From NCBI RefSeq assembly GCF_001721045.1, contig NZ_MDER01000026.1, positions 1-54,447 of the forward strand: DNA of 54,447 bases. Reading direction: 5' to 3'. Made by a program: the position numbers and the translations under genes. The number at the start of each line of letters is the position of its first letter. Positions within the stretch are counted from its first letter, which is position 1. The notes beneath the pieces were generated by a model. That model was not told the origin of the DNA. It ran no database searches and saw only the letters and a program-made list of their open reading frames with translations. This document shows positions 8,928 to 17,705 of the stretch, piece by piece. The DNA comes from Paenibacillus nuruki (GTDB lineage Bacteria; Bacillota; Bacilli; Paenibacillales; Paenibacillaceae).

Positions 8928-8968
8928 AAAAAAATACCTTTACCCAGACAAAATGCTGAGTAAAGGTT
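8928..8968 (-). terminator. Rho-independent terminator of abrB (minus strand)
   Basis: Read on the minus strand, ACCTTTAC (8967-8960) pairs with GTAAAGGT (8943-8936), and seven Ts follow (8934-8928). This is a good terminator about 60 bases beyond the abrB stop. Confidence 0.72.
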
Positions 8969-9029
8969 CAAGGAGATATTAAAAAGGTTAGAATTAATAA
9001 GTTGATAGTTCTAGTATAACCTATTTTAT

Positions 9030-9284
9030 TTATTTTGTCACAGGGACAGGAATTTCGGAAATACACTCATTACAAACGATTTTTCCTTTAAAATAAGTTA
9101 CATTTTCAGCGTTACCACAGAAAATACAAGCAGGCTCGTATTTTTTAAGCATAATGCGCTCGCCATCAACGTAGATTTCCAAAGCGTCTTTTTCTCCGAT
9201 ACCTAGTGTACGGCGAAGTTCGATAGGAATTACTACGCGGCCCAATTCGTCTACTTTTCTTACAATACCAGTTGATTTCATCAT
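9030..9284 (-). CDS. abrB: AbrB-family transition-state regulator with CxxC pairs
   Basis: This is a small DNA-binding repressor of post-exponential genes. Residues 3-49 are almost the same as the AbrB N-terminal swapped-hairpin domain (STGIVRKVDELGRVVIPIE, then LRRTLGI). The C-terminal part differs from B. subtilis AbrB: it carries C53-x2-C56-x14-C71-x2-C74, which looks like a zinc ribbon. Length is 84 residues. The gene lies on the opposite strand to its neighbours, after rsmI, just as in B. subtilis. Its promoter and a cluster of Spo0A-box-like sites lie upstream, so repression by Spo0A~P is likely if Spo0A exists here. The start is the first of two ATGs, behind GAGAGGATTG. Confidence 0.92.
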   Translation of the reverse strand: MMKSTGIVRKVDELGRVVIPIELRRTLGIGEKDALEIYVDGERIMLKKYEPACIFCGNAENVTYFKGKIVCNECISEIPVPVTK

Positions 9285-9347
9285 TACTGATCAATCCTCT
9301 CAAATTTAAATATATTAGTTGTTATTTTTTTGTTTGATGTGCTAACA

Positions 9348-9356
9348 TTCGACAAA
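9348..9356 (-). promoter_or_regulatory. Spo0A box (exact consensus) downstream of the abrB promoter
   Basis: TTCGACAAA on the plus strand is TTTGTCGAA on the minus strand, an exact match to the Spo0A-box consensus TTTGTCRAA. It begins about 22 bases past the -10 element of the abrB promoter, inside the predicted 5' leader. In B. subtilis, Spo0A~P represses abrB from sites downstream of the start point. Confidence 0.65.
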
Positions 9357-9377
9357 TTTCTATGTTTTATGATATTC

Positions 9378-9406
9378 ATAATACCAACGTTTCCCAAATC
9401 AGTCAA
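9378..9406 (-). promoter_or_regulatory. SigA-type promoter of abrB
   Basis: On the minus strand, TTGACT (9406-9401) and TATTAT (9383-9378) are separated by 17 bases, a near-consensus vegetative promoter pointing at abrB. The start point should lie near 9371. Confidence 0.7.
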
Positions 9407-9500
9407 CCTATAATTTAAGAAAAATACAGTTTTTTTCACTTTTTTTTGAAAAAATATTTTTATATAGCGGTATTATCAAGTATTATAGGGTTAAAATTAT

Positions 9501-9560
9501 TTTGTCGATTTGGAAATTCGTAGCTTGTATATACCGACAACATTCGACAATATCGTCGAA
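9501..9560. promoter_or_regulatory. Cluster of further Spo0A-box-like sites
   Basis: TTTGTCGAT (9501-9509) and TTCGACAAT (9543-9551, minus-strand orientation) each match the 9-base Spo0A box at eight positions. ATCGTCGAA (9552-9560) matches at seven and keeps the GTCGAA core. They lie just before the HD hydrolase gene. Together with the exact box at 9348 they form a cluster denser than chance would predict, though each single near-match is weak evidence. Confidence 0.45.
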
Positions 9561-9616
9561 AAAACTATTTTTAATTTTAAATAGTTAGGGTTTATTGATA
9601 GAAGGAGGAATTTATT

Positions 9617-10939
9617 TTGAAGCCTGTACAACCTTTAGGAGAAGAAAAAGTATTTAAAGATCCTGTACATAATTATATCCACGTGCAAGATCGTTTAATC
9701 TGGACTTTGATTAATACACCTGAATTTCAGAGATTACGTCGTATAAGACAATTGGGAACTTCCTATTTAACTTTTCATGGAGCAGAGCATAGCCGTTTCT
9801 CACATTCATTAGGTGTATATGAAATTACACGTCGTATTATTTCTCAATTTGAACGTGGTGGTTTTGAAGATTGGCCACGTGAAGAAAGTCTGGTGGCATT
9901 ATGTGCCGCTTTATTACACGATTTGGGTCATGGACCTTTTTCTCATTCTATAGAAGAAGCTTTTGATATGGATCATGAAGAATGGACGTGTCGTATCCTA
10001 CTTGGAGATACCGAAGTGAATCGGGTATTGGAAGAAGCAGAGAATGGTCTTGCTGAACGAGTCGCTTCTGTTATTCGCAAAGATTATGAGAAAAAGATCG
10101 TTGTGAATCTGGTATCGAGTCCGTTAGATGCGGATCGGATGGATTATTTGTTGCGGGATGCTTATTTTACAGGAGTTAATTATGGAACGATCGATGTTGA
10201 TCGTATTTTGAGGATGCTTCGTCCTCACAATGGACGCGTTGTTGTCAAAGAATCAGGTATGCATGCGATCGAAGATTATCTTATGGCACGTTATCAGATG
10301 TACTGGCAAGTGTATTTTCATCCAGTAACTCGAAGTTCAGATATTGTATTAAAACAAATTTTCCGTCGTGCCAAAGAATTGTTCGATGAAGGATTCGATT
10401 TTAAATTTTTGCCGTATCCTTTACCCGAGTTATTCAAAGGTGATATTCAAGTTGGTGATTATTTATTGCTAGATGAAGCATTAGTACAGACAGCATTTAT
10501 GCAATGGACAAGGGAAGACGATGATATTTTGGCAGATGTATGTCATCGTTTTATGCAGCGTAAGTTGTATAAATATGTAGAGACAGATCTAATTGATAAG
10601 CAGACAATTAGCAGTATACGTAGTGAATTTGCTAGAGTAGGATTGCATCCTGATTATGATCTAGAAATCGATTTTCCTACCGATCTTCCTTATGATGTAT
10701 TTCGTCCAGGTGATCCTAAAAAAGAAAAACAAATTCTATTATTAGATCGTCAAAACCGAATCCAAGAAATATCAGAAGTATCGGATATTGTACGTTCGAT
10801 TAGCGGGATTCATCGCGGTCGATATCATCTCTATTATCCGCAAGATAAGTTGGAGAAAGTTATTCATCAATTATCCGAAGAAGTGGCAGCGATATTTGAA
10901 AACAAAATTAATCCGCCACAGATGGAATTTGAAATATAA
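9617..10939 (+). CDS. HD-domain phosphohydrolase, dGTPase-like (YwfO type)
   Basis: This cytoplasmic metal-dependent phosphohydrolase of the HD superfamily resembles B. subtilis YwfO and SAMHD1-type dNTP hydrolases, so nucleotide triphosphate hydrolysis is the likely activity. The metal-binding pattern is visible: H in FSHSLGVYEI (about 61-70), the HD pair in LLHDLGHGPFSHS (about 98-110), and the final Asp in SSPLDADRMDYLLRDAYFTG (about 172-191). The 440-residue length fits. It starts at TTG 9617 behind AAGGAGG. In B. subtilis, metS occupies this place between abrB and tatD (yabD), so this gene stands in its position. TatD follows after 47 bases and is probably co-transcribed. Confidence 0.85.
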   Translation: MKPVQPLGEEKVFKDPVHNYIHVQDRLIWTLINTPEFQRLRRIRQLGTSYLTFHGAEHSRFSHSLGVYEITRRIISQFERGGFEDWPREESLVALCAALLHDLGHGPFSHSIEEAFDMDHEEWTCRILLGDTEVNRVLEEAENGLAERVASVIRKDYEKKIVVNLVSSPLDADRMDYLLRDAYFTGVNYGTIDVDRILRMLRPHNGRVVVKESGMHAIEDYLMARYQMYWQVYFHPVTRSSDIVLKQIFRRAKELFDEGFDFKFLPYPLPELFKGDIQVGDYLLLDEALVQTAFMQWTREDDDILADVCHRFMQRKLYKYVETDLIDKQTISSIRSEFARVGLHPDYDLEIDFPTDLPYDVFRPGDPKKEKQILLLDRQNRIQEISEVSDIVRSISGIHRGRYHLYYPQDKLEKVIHQLSEEVAAIFENKINPPQMEFEI

Positions 10940-10986
10940 GATTAACGAAAAAAGAACGAGAAACAGAGAAGGAGTGAGAAAAGTAT

Positions 10987-11754
10987 ATGTTATTTGATAC
11001 ACATACTCATTTGGATTCGATCGAATTTGCCGATGATCGTAAAGAAGTGATTGAGCGTGCTTATGCACAAGGGGTAACCCGAATGATCAATGTGGGATTC
11101 AACCGTGAAACGATTCCCACCACGATGGAATTAGTCGAAAGTTATGAATTTATATATGCGGCTATTGGCTGGCATCCTGTAGATGCGATTCATATGCAAC
11201 CTGGAGATCTGGAATGGATCGAATCGCTATGCAAACATGAAAAAGTAGTAGCAATTGGTGAAATTGGTCTGGATTATCACTGGGATACTTCACCGAAAGA
11301 AGTGCAGCATAAAGTATTGCGTGAACAAATCGGTCTAGCACGTTCGATTAATATGCCGATTGTTATCCATAATCGTGATGCTCATGAAGATATTGTTAAG
11401 ATTTTGCGCGAAGAAAAAGCACATGAAGTTGGAGGGGTTATGCACTCCTTTTCAGGTAGCTGGGAAACGGCTAAAATGTGTCTCGATATGGGCTTTCATT
11501 TATCGTTTGGAGGACCAATTACTTTCAAAAATGCGAAGCAACCTAAAGAGGTGTTACAACAGGTTCCAATGGACCGTCTTTTGCTTGAAACAGACTCCCC
11601 ATTTTTGACACCACATCCTTATCGTGGAAAACGAAATGAGTCCGGTTATGTGACACTTGTAGCAGAAGCTGCTGCTGCGCTAAAAGGGGTATCACTGGAA
11701 GAAATTAGTACAATTACAACTAAAAATGCACTGGAACGATTTGGCATTCGGTGA
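10987..11754 (+). CDS. yabD: TatD family metal-dependent deoxyribonuclease (YabD)
   Basis: TatD proteins are TIM-barrel metal-dependent hydrolases with 3'-5' DNase activity, linked to DNA repair. Metal ligands appear in order: DTHTHLD at the N-terminus, GEIGLDYHWD (about 92-101), VIHNRDAHED (about 125-134), MHSFSG (about 153-158) and LETDSPFLTPHPYRG near 200. The length is normal at 255 residues. AAGGAGTGAG precedes the ATG. It lies upstream of the yabE riboswitch, as expected from B. subtilis order. Confidence 0.93.
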   Translation: MLFDTHTHLDSIEFADDRKEVIERAYAQGVTRMINVGFNRETIPTTMELVESYEFIYAAIGWHPVDAIHMQPGDLEWIESLCKHEKVVAIGEIGLDYHWDTSPKEVQHKVLREQIGLARSINMPIVIHNRDAHEDIVKILREEKAHEVGGVMHSFSGSWETAKMCLDMGFHLSFGGPITFKNAKQPKEVLQQVPMDRLLLETDSPFLTPHPYRGKRNESGYVTLVAEAAAALKGVSLEEISTITTKNALERFGIR

Positions 11755-11876
11755 AAAAGAGAGTAAATCACGCAAAAAACAGCGTTAAACGGATATATGA
11801 ATAAATTATAACCAAAAAACAGAAGAATATGACAACTTTTTAACCATTTATTCAGAAAAACGTGCTTGCTGGTCGC

Positions 11877-11906
11877 TTTACATGAGGGTTGGGTTCGGGA
11901 TATTAT
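11877..11906 (+). promoter_or_regulatory. Promoter of the riboswitch-yabE transcript
   Basis: TTTACA (11877-11882) and TATTAT (11901-11906) are separated by 18 bases, about 50 bases upstream of the riboswitch aptamer. Confidence 0.5.
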
Positions 11907-11954
11907 TTCATCAGTGATTTAATCTTGCTGTTATTACGCAAGATTCCATGATTC

Positions 11955-12172
11955 GGTCTCGCTGAGTTTCCTGCATAGGAAAACGGGGGAACCAACATAT
12001 GTCTTCAAGCCATTATTATCAGAATACCGAAGTCATTATGTATGATTCCTTTTACAGGGTCTATGGGGTGAATTGGAGGTACTCGCGCCATGAGCGGAGG
12101 AGCCTTCAAAGGGCAAGAAATATGATGTGTCCGAATCCGACAGCTAACCCCGTAAGCGATGCAGAGGCAACC
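11955..12172 (+). ncRNA. Cyclic di-AMP riboswitch (ydaO/yuaA class)
   Basis: The hallmarks of the ydaO class are present in order: CGCTGAGTTTCCTGC followed by ACGGGGGAACCA near the 5' end (11960-11994), a GGGGTGAAT segment (12065-12073), and the very conserved 3' block CCGAATCCGACAGCTAACCC with CGTAAGCG next to it (12131-12158). This class binds c-di-AMP and normally lowers expression when it is bound. It often precedes cell-wall hydrolase and ion transport genes, and here it precedes yabE. The edges are approximate. A terminator and a competing hairpin directly downstream form the expression platform. Confidence 0.87.
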
Positions 12173-12189
12173 TCGTATTTTCTAACGTT

Positions 12190-12264
12190 TTCCGAACTGT
12201 ATTTAGATACGTCGGAAGCCAAGGAAAAGTTGCTTTGCTCTTTTCCAGAGGCTTCTTTTGTTTT
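12190..12264 (+). terminator. Riboswitch expression platform: terminator with competing antiterminator
   Basis: The terminator has GAAGCC (12215-12220) paired with GGCTTC (12250-12255) and an inner GGAAAAG / CTTTTCC stem (12223-12229 with 12240-12246), followed by TTTTGTTTT. Upstream, TTCCGA (12190-12195) can pair with TCGGAA (12212-12217), which overlaps the 5' arm of the terminator. The two structures cannot fully form together, as expected for transcriptional control. Confidence 0.72.
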
Positions 12265-12433
12265 GGGCTAAACGAAAAGATTCAGAGAATACGATATTTG
12301 AAATTTGATCTTTCAGATATTAGGTGTGTCCCTTAGACTGACCATGGCGCAGGCATTTTTGAACATCACGAAAGATTATCACACAGATTTGGTAATCTTA
12401 TGCTTACGATCAGCCTGTGAAAATTCTGTTATA

Positions 12434-12480
12434 TAGTCGCGTCATATACAATTACGTCACAGCTAGACGGCGAGACTATG
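12434..12480 (+). other. Hairpin abutting the yabE ribosome binding site
   Basis: ATAGTC (12434-12439) pairs with GACTAT (12475-12480), and an inner CGCGTC / GACGGCG pairing extends it. The hairpin ends exactly where AAGGAGG (12481-12487) begins, so it could tune translation of yabE or protect the mRNA end. Confidence 0.4.
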
Positions 12481-12496
12481 AAGGAGGACGGAAGAA

Positions 12497-13615
12497 GTGG
12501 CAATTGCTCCTTTCGAAAAAACCCATGGTTCGCGCTCATCCAGCATGTCTTACGCGCTGAGTTGGAAGCAACAAAACCTACGCTATGTATTGTGGGCTGC
12601 ATTATTAGTGATCGCTCTTGCAGCGATGCTATTGTCCCTACTTTATAATCAAGCGGGTAAAAATATTTCTGTAGTCATTGACGGCAAAGCACAAACCGTG
12701 GAAACACGTAAATTGATGCTTTCTCAACTGCTTGATGAAAATCAAATTAAAGTGGCACCACAAGATAAAGTATCTATGCCTATGAATGGCGCGCTTCAGG
12801 ATGGGGACAAAGTTTATATTAACCATGCGGTTGCAGTAAACATTACGGCAGATGGTGGAACCAAGAAAATTTATACCACCTCTAAAACAGTTGGTAACAC
12901 ATTGGAGCAGGCTGGGTTAACACTGTCAGGTGAAGATCAATTAACACCTGCGATGGAATCTTCAGTTCATGACAATATGGATATCAAGATTGTGCGTACC
13001 AAATCATTTGTAGCGAAAAAAGTAGTCAAGATTCCATATCAAACGGTTAAGAAAACCGATGGTTCTATGCTTGAAGGTAAAACCAAGTTAGTGCAAGGCG
13101 GTCAAACAGGTAAAGTGGTTCAATACATCGAGAAAGTATACGAAGATGGAGAATTCGTCTCCAAACGTATGGTTGATAAAAAAACAACCGCAAAAGTAAA
13201 AGATAAGATTGTAGCTATTGGTACCAAAAAAGAGGAGCCTAAACTTCTCGCAGCTGCTTCTTCTAGTGGAGGATCAAGTAATAGTACTTCCAAAGCAGGT
13301 GTAGATTTCTCTTATGCGAAAGTACTGAACAATGTATCTTTAACTGCTTATTCGTCTCAAGAACCTGGTCTAGGTACAGTGACTGCTTCGGGAGCACGTG
13401 TAACAGAAGGTCGTACGATTGCAGTCGATACGAGTGTCATTCCTATGGGATGGTGGGTATACATTGAAGGCATTGGCTTCCGCCGTGCTGAAGATACCGG
13501 TAGTGCTATTAACGGTAATAAAATCGACGTGTATATAGACAGCTTGAGCCAAGCGAGAGCATTTGGACGCAAATCCGGTTACACTGTATATGTAATTGGC
13601 CCGGTTAAACCCTAG
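12497..13615 (+). CDS. yabE: YabE-like cell-wall protein with DUF348, G5 and 3D domains
   Basis: This is a membrane-anchored extracellular protein related to B. subtilis YabE and to resuscitation-promoting factors, probably a peptidoglycan-cleaving enzyme of the vegetative wall. A hydrophobic anchor lies at about 31-50. Two DUF348 repeats (about 55-155) and a G5 domain (about 165-245) follow. After a Ser/Gly linker comes a C-terminal 3D domain (about 285-368) with its conserved aspartates in AVDTSVIP, AEDTGSAI and KIDVYI. Length is 372 residues. The start is GTG 12497 with AAGGAGG nine bases upstream. The c-di-AMP riboswitch upstream links wall turnover to c-di-AMP level. A strong terminator follows, so the gene is probably monocistronic. 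Confidence 0.9.
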   Translation: MAIAPFEKTHGSRSSSMSYALSWKQQNLRYVLWAALLVIALAAMLLSLLYNQAGKNISVVIDGKAQTVETRKLMLSQLLDENQIKVAPQDKVSMPMNGALQDGDKVYINHAVAVNITADGGTKKIYTTSKTVGNTLEQAGLTLSGEDQLTPAMESSVHDNMDIKIVRTKSFVAKKVVKIPYQTVKKTDGSMLEGKTKLVQGGQTGKVVQYIEKVYEDGEFVSKRMVDKKTTAKVKDKIVAIGTKKEEPKLLAAASSSGGSSNSTSKAGVDFSYAKVLNNVSLTAYSSQEPGLGTVTASGARVTEGRTIAVDTSVIPMGWWVYIEGIGFRRAEDTGSAINGNKIDVYIDSLSQARAFGRKSGYTVYVIGPVKP

Positions 13616-13705
13616 AGAGGGTGTTGATTGGGATAGCACCATTGCTTAAGCCCAGTCATCTGTTATATGATATAAATAATATTAACTATGAGCGTGCATA
13701 AAGAA

Positions 13706-13744
13706 AACAAAAAGAAGAGGATAAATCCTCTTCTTTTTGTTCTG
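13706..13744. terminator. Strong terminator after yabE
   Basis: Sixteen perfectly paired bases, 13706-13721 with 13726-13741, surround a TAAA loop. The stem contains an AAAAAG / CTTTTT tract, so it could stop transcription from either direction. Confidence 0.85.
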
Positions 13745-13807
13745 TTAAGATGAATATCGAACAGATTATCTTATCATTTAGAGAGTGAAGGGAAGCGTAC
13801 AATCAAC

Positions 13808-15242
<1,435 letters not shown>

Positions 15243-15251
15243 AAAAATTCG

Positions 15252-15281
15252 TTGACAAGATAAAATTAATACTGCTATAAT
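15252..15281 (+). promoter_or_regulatory. Upstream veg promoter
   Basis: TTGACA (15252-15257) and TATAAT (15276-15281) are both consensus hexamers with an 18-base spacer. It is the first of two tandem promoters before veg. Confidence 0.7.
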
Positions 15282-15292
15282 TTAATGTTCAT

Positions 15293-15321
15293 TTGACAAA
15301 CACTCTTTTCTTTGATATAAT
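15293..15321 (+). promoter_or_regulatory. Downstream veg promoter
   Basis: TTGACA (15293-15298) and TATAAT (15316-15321) with an optimal 17-base spacer form a perfect SigA promoter, about 28 bases before the veg start. B. subtilis veg is also driven by tandem strong promoters. Confidence 0.85.
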
Positions 15322-15348
15322 GAAGAGGGAAAGAGGTGGTTGTAGTCA

Positions 15349-15624
15349 ATGGCTAACAATGCGCTTTTGGAAATCAAACGTAGTCTTGATGCTCATGTAG
15401 GGCACAAAATTACGTTACGTGCTAATGGTGGTCGTAAGAAGACCATCGAACGAACCGGAGTTTTGGAAGAGACCTACCCTTCTGTTTTTATTGTCAAGCT
15501 CGCTGAAGAGCATCAGACATTTGAACGTGTGTCTTACAGCTATGCCGATATATTGACAGATTCTGTGGAAGTCACCGTCTGTGATGACGATTGTCAGACA
15601 CGAATCGAATATGTTGGGAATTGA
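15349..15624 (+). CDS. veg: Veg protein
   Basis: Veg is a small, abundant protein, reported in B. subtilis to stimulate biofilm matrix genes by opposing SinR; its biochemical action is unclear. The 91-residue product begins [18 protein letters not shown] and has the conserved [18 protein letters not shown] segment (about 20-37). Two consensus SigA promoters precede it, and a terminator follows at once, so it is a strongly expressed single-gene unit. It lies directly after rsmA because yabG, expected between them, is absent. Confidence 0.94.
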   Translation: MANNALLEIKRSLDAHVGHKITLRANGGRKKTIERTGVLEETYPSVFIVKLAEEHQTFERVSYSYADILTDSVEVTVCDDDCQTRIEYVGN

Positions 15625-15642
15625 ATAACTGTTTTAGTATAA

Positions 15643-15681
15643 GACAGTCTTTATCTCCTTTCGGGGTAGAGACTGTTTTGT
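15643..15681 (+). terminator. Rho-independent terminator after veg
   Basis: ACAGTCT (15644-15650) pairs with AGACTGT (15670-15676), with further pairing inside, and is followed by TTTTG and TTTTG. Confidence 0.8.
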
Positions 15682-15843
15682 TTTGTGACTATATTTGATC
15701 TACATGAACGGAACCCGATACCCATATAATAGACTTTGTACGTCATTTTTTTTATAATATGGATTATTCGTAATGATAAGCACAGGAACCCGTACGCAGC
15801 GTATCAAATCGTTCGGATGGAATGTTGAGGGTGGAGGAACAGC

Positions 15844-16698
15844 ATGAAGATATATGAAAAAGCGCCAGCAAAAATCAACCTGATGCTGGATGTGTTACAT
15901 AAAAGACCGGATGGGTATCATGAGGTCGAGATGATCATGACAATGGTGGATCTAGCCGATCGCCTAACGATCACTGAATTGTCTCGAGATACGATCCAAA
16001 TTTCTAGTCAAGCAGGATATATTCCTTTAGACGAGAAAAATCTGGCTTTTCAAGCTGCTCAAAAAATTAAAGCAAAATATAATATTAAGCAAGGTGTACA
16101 TATTCATATCGATAAGCAGATTCCAGTTGCGGCTGGTCTAGCTGGAGGTAGCAGTGATGCTGCAGCAGCGCTTAGAGGATTGAATCGTCTCTGGAACCTC
16201 CAGATTCCCCATGAAGACATGATGGAGCTAGGTGCTTCTATTGGCTCTGATGTTCCTTTCTGCATCACAGGGGGGACAGCACTCGCTACAGGACGTGGAG
16301 AGCTACTTACTCCACTGACCAGTCCACCAGATTGCTGGGTTGTGTTAGCGAAGCCACCTATTAACGTGTCTACTGCCGATGTATACGGACGGTTTCGGGC
16401 AGATAAGATCGCTAAGCATCCTTCTGCTCTAGAAATGCAAAAAGCGTTAGAAAACAAATCTTTTGATGAGATTTGTCATCAACTGGGTAACGTGTTGGAA
16501 GATGTTACTCTGACTCATTATCCGCAAGTTCAACAGCTCAAGCAGGCAATGATTCAGTTGGGAGCCGATGGTGTGCTTATGTCAGGAAGTGGACCCACTG
16601 TATTCGGATTGATCTCGCGCGAGTCCAAAGTAGCTCGTGTCTATAATGGATTACGTGGATTTTGCAAAGAAGTCTATGCTGTGCGGATATTAACTTAA
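15844..16698 (+). CDS. ispE: 4-diphosphocytidyl-2-C-methyl-D-erythritol kinase
   Basis: IspE is the GHMP-family kinase of the MEP isoprenoid pathway. Motifs are [21 protein letters not shown] (about 5-25, split by a substrate contact region), the ATP-binding loop [17 protein letters not shown] (about 94-110) and the third GHMP motif [10 protein letters not shown] near 240-249. Full length at 284 residues. GGTGGAGG precedes the ATG. In B. subtilis the spore gene sspF lies between veg and ispE; the 219-base gap here contains only a terminator and AT-rich sequence. Confidence 0.94.
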   Translation: MKIYEKAPAKINLMLDVLHKRPDGYHEVEMIMTMVDLADRLTITELSRDTIQISSQAGYIPLDEKNLAFQAAQKIKAKYNIKQGVHIHIDKQIPVAAGLAGGSSDAAAALRGLNRLWNLQIPHEDMMELGASIGSDVPFCITGGTALATGRGELLTPLTSPPDCWVVLAKPPINVSTADVYGRFRADKIAKHPSALEMQKALENKSFDEICHQLGNVLEDVTLTHYPQVQQLKQAMIQLGADGVLMSGSGPTVFGLISRESKVARVYNGLRGFCKEVYAVRILT

Positions 16699-16706
16699 AT
16701 GATTTC

Positions 16707-16779
16707 AAATCGCAGTCTTTTTAACTCTAAATGGTGCTCGATGATAAGCCATAAGAGAAAAAGATTGCGATTTTCTTTT
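16707..16779 (+). terminator. Terminator after ispE
   Basis: AAATCGCAGTCTTTTT (16707-16722) pairs with AAAAAGATTGCGATTT (16758-16773), with one G-T pair, around a 35-base loop, and is followed by TCTTTT. The large loop makes it less certain. Confidence 0.6.
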
Positions 16780-16805
16780 ACAAACACGTACAAAAATGTT
16801 ATATT
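16777..16805 (+). promoter_or_regulatory. Promoter of purR
   Basis: TTTACA (16777-16782) and TATATT (16800-16805) are 17 bases apart. A PurBox-like sequence starts eight bases after the -10 element. Confidence 0.55.
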
Positions 16806-16812
16806 CACTTTA

Positions 16813-16825
16813 ATTATTCGGATTT
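16813..16825 (-). promoter_or_regulatory. PurBox-like operator
   Basis: Read on the minus strand, AAATCCGAATAAT matches the PurBox consensus AWWWCCGAACWWT at 12 of 13 positions. It lies at the predicted transcription start of purR, which fits autoregulation. I do not see the second, inverted box usual in strong PurR operators. Confidence 0.45.
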
Positions 16826-16865
16826 AGGGTATAAAATGTCAATATTTTGTAGATAGCGAGGCGTT

Positions 16866-17705
16866 ATGGTGAAAAAATTAAAGAGAAGCGCGCGGTTAGT
16901 TGAATTAACTCAATATTTAACTTCACGACCACATACGCTGATTCCATTAACCACTTTCGCTGATCGATACGGAGCGGCCAAATCATCGATTAGTGAGGAT
17001 CTGACCATTATTAAAGAAGTTTTTGAAGAAGATGGTACGGGAGAATTATTAACACTTGCAGGAGCAGCAGGCGGAGTGAAATATATTCCAAAGCTGGCGA
17101 AAGAAAAAGCATTTTCATTTATGGAAGAAATCTGCGGTCAATTAGGACAACCGGATCGTCTGCTTCCAGGTAACTATATTTATATGTCTGATCTGTTAGG
17201 GCAACCTGCGATTTTGAATGAAGTAGGTAAGATTTTTGCTTCAGCTTTTGCAGATACGCCGATCGACGTCATTATGACAGTAGAAACCAAAGGAATTCCT
17301 TTGGCTCATGCTACAGGTACGCAATTGAATCTGCCGGTTGTACTGGTACGCCGTGATCATCAGATGACAGAAGGATCTGCGGTAAGTATTAACTATGTAT
17401 CAGGTTCACACAAGAGTCTGCATACGATGACATTGTCACGCCGCGCACTTAAAGAAAAATCACGTGTATTGATTATCGATGATTTTATGAAAGCTGGCGG
17501 TACTATTCAAGGTATGGTTGATCTTTTAGGAGAATTTAATGCAACGGTTGCTGGAGTCGGGGTGCTTTTAGAATCTGGTTCTGTCGACACAGATGATCGT
17601 CTGTGGGCAGATTATGTGTCACTTGCGAAAGTAACTGATATTGATCCTAAAAACAAAAAAATTACGGTACAACCTGGAAACTACTTTGAAAATGATTCTA
17701 ATTAA
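16866..17705 (+). CDS. purR: Purine operon repressor PurR
   Basis: PurR represses purine synthesis and transport genes; PRPP binding relieves repression. The 279-residue protein has an N-terminal winged-helix domain (about 1-75) and a C-terminal phosphoribosyltransferase-fold domain with the PRPP loop RVLIIDDFMKAGGTIQGM (about 199-216). All parts are present. A PurBox-like site overlaps its own promoter region. In B. subtilis yabJ follows; here spoVG follows after 195 bases and yabJ is absent. Confidence 0.95.
   Translation: MVKKLKRSARLVELTQYLTSRPHTLIPLTTFADRYGAAKSSISEDLTIIKEVFEEDGTGELLTLAGAAGGVKYIPKLAKEKAFSFMEEICGQLGQPDRLLPGNYIYMSDLLGQPAILNEVGKIFASAFADTPIDVIMTVETKGIPLAHATGTQLNLPVVLVRRDHQMTEGSAVSINYVSGSHKSLHTMTLSRRALKEKSRVLIIDDFMKAGGTIQGMVDLLGEFNATVAGVGVLLESGSVDTDDRLWADYVSLAKVTDIDPKNKKITVQPGNYFENDSN

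Larger units (their letters stand above)
8706..9029. other. rsmI-abrB convergent intergenic region
   Basis: The 324 bases between convergent rsmI and abrB contain one terminator for each strand and otherwise AT-rich sequence. A weaker hairpin, AAACTC (8762-8767) with GAGTTT (8779-8784), followed by a few Ts, could be an extra terminator for rsmI. No gene is supported. Confidence 0.55.
9285..9616. other. abrB - HD hydrolase divergent intergenic region
   Basis: This 332-base region holds the abrB promoter on the minus strand, several Spo0A-box-like sites, and the leader of the plus-strand HD hydrolase gene with its AAGGAGG ribosome binding site (9602-9608). It is very AT-rich, with T and A tracts at about 9430-9470. 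No coding frame is supported. Confidence 0.6.
11755..12496 (+). other. Long yabE leader region
   Basis: The 742 bases between tatD and yabE contain no supported protein gene. They hold a promoter (11877-11906), a c-di-AMP riboswitch (about 11955-12172), its terminator platform (12190-12264), and a further 230-base leader whose last hairpin (12434-12480) abuts the yabE ribosome binding site. A 90-codon frame at 11999-12271 runs through the riboswitch and is rejected as a gene. Confidence 0.7.

Noticed and set aside
11999-12271. A 90-codon plus-strand open frame between tatD and yabE
   Set aside because: It lies across the c-di-AMP aptamer and terminator, has no proper ribosome binding site, and its residues follow conserved RNA motifs rather than a protein pattern.
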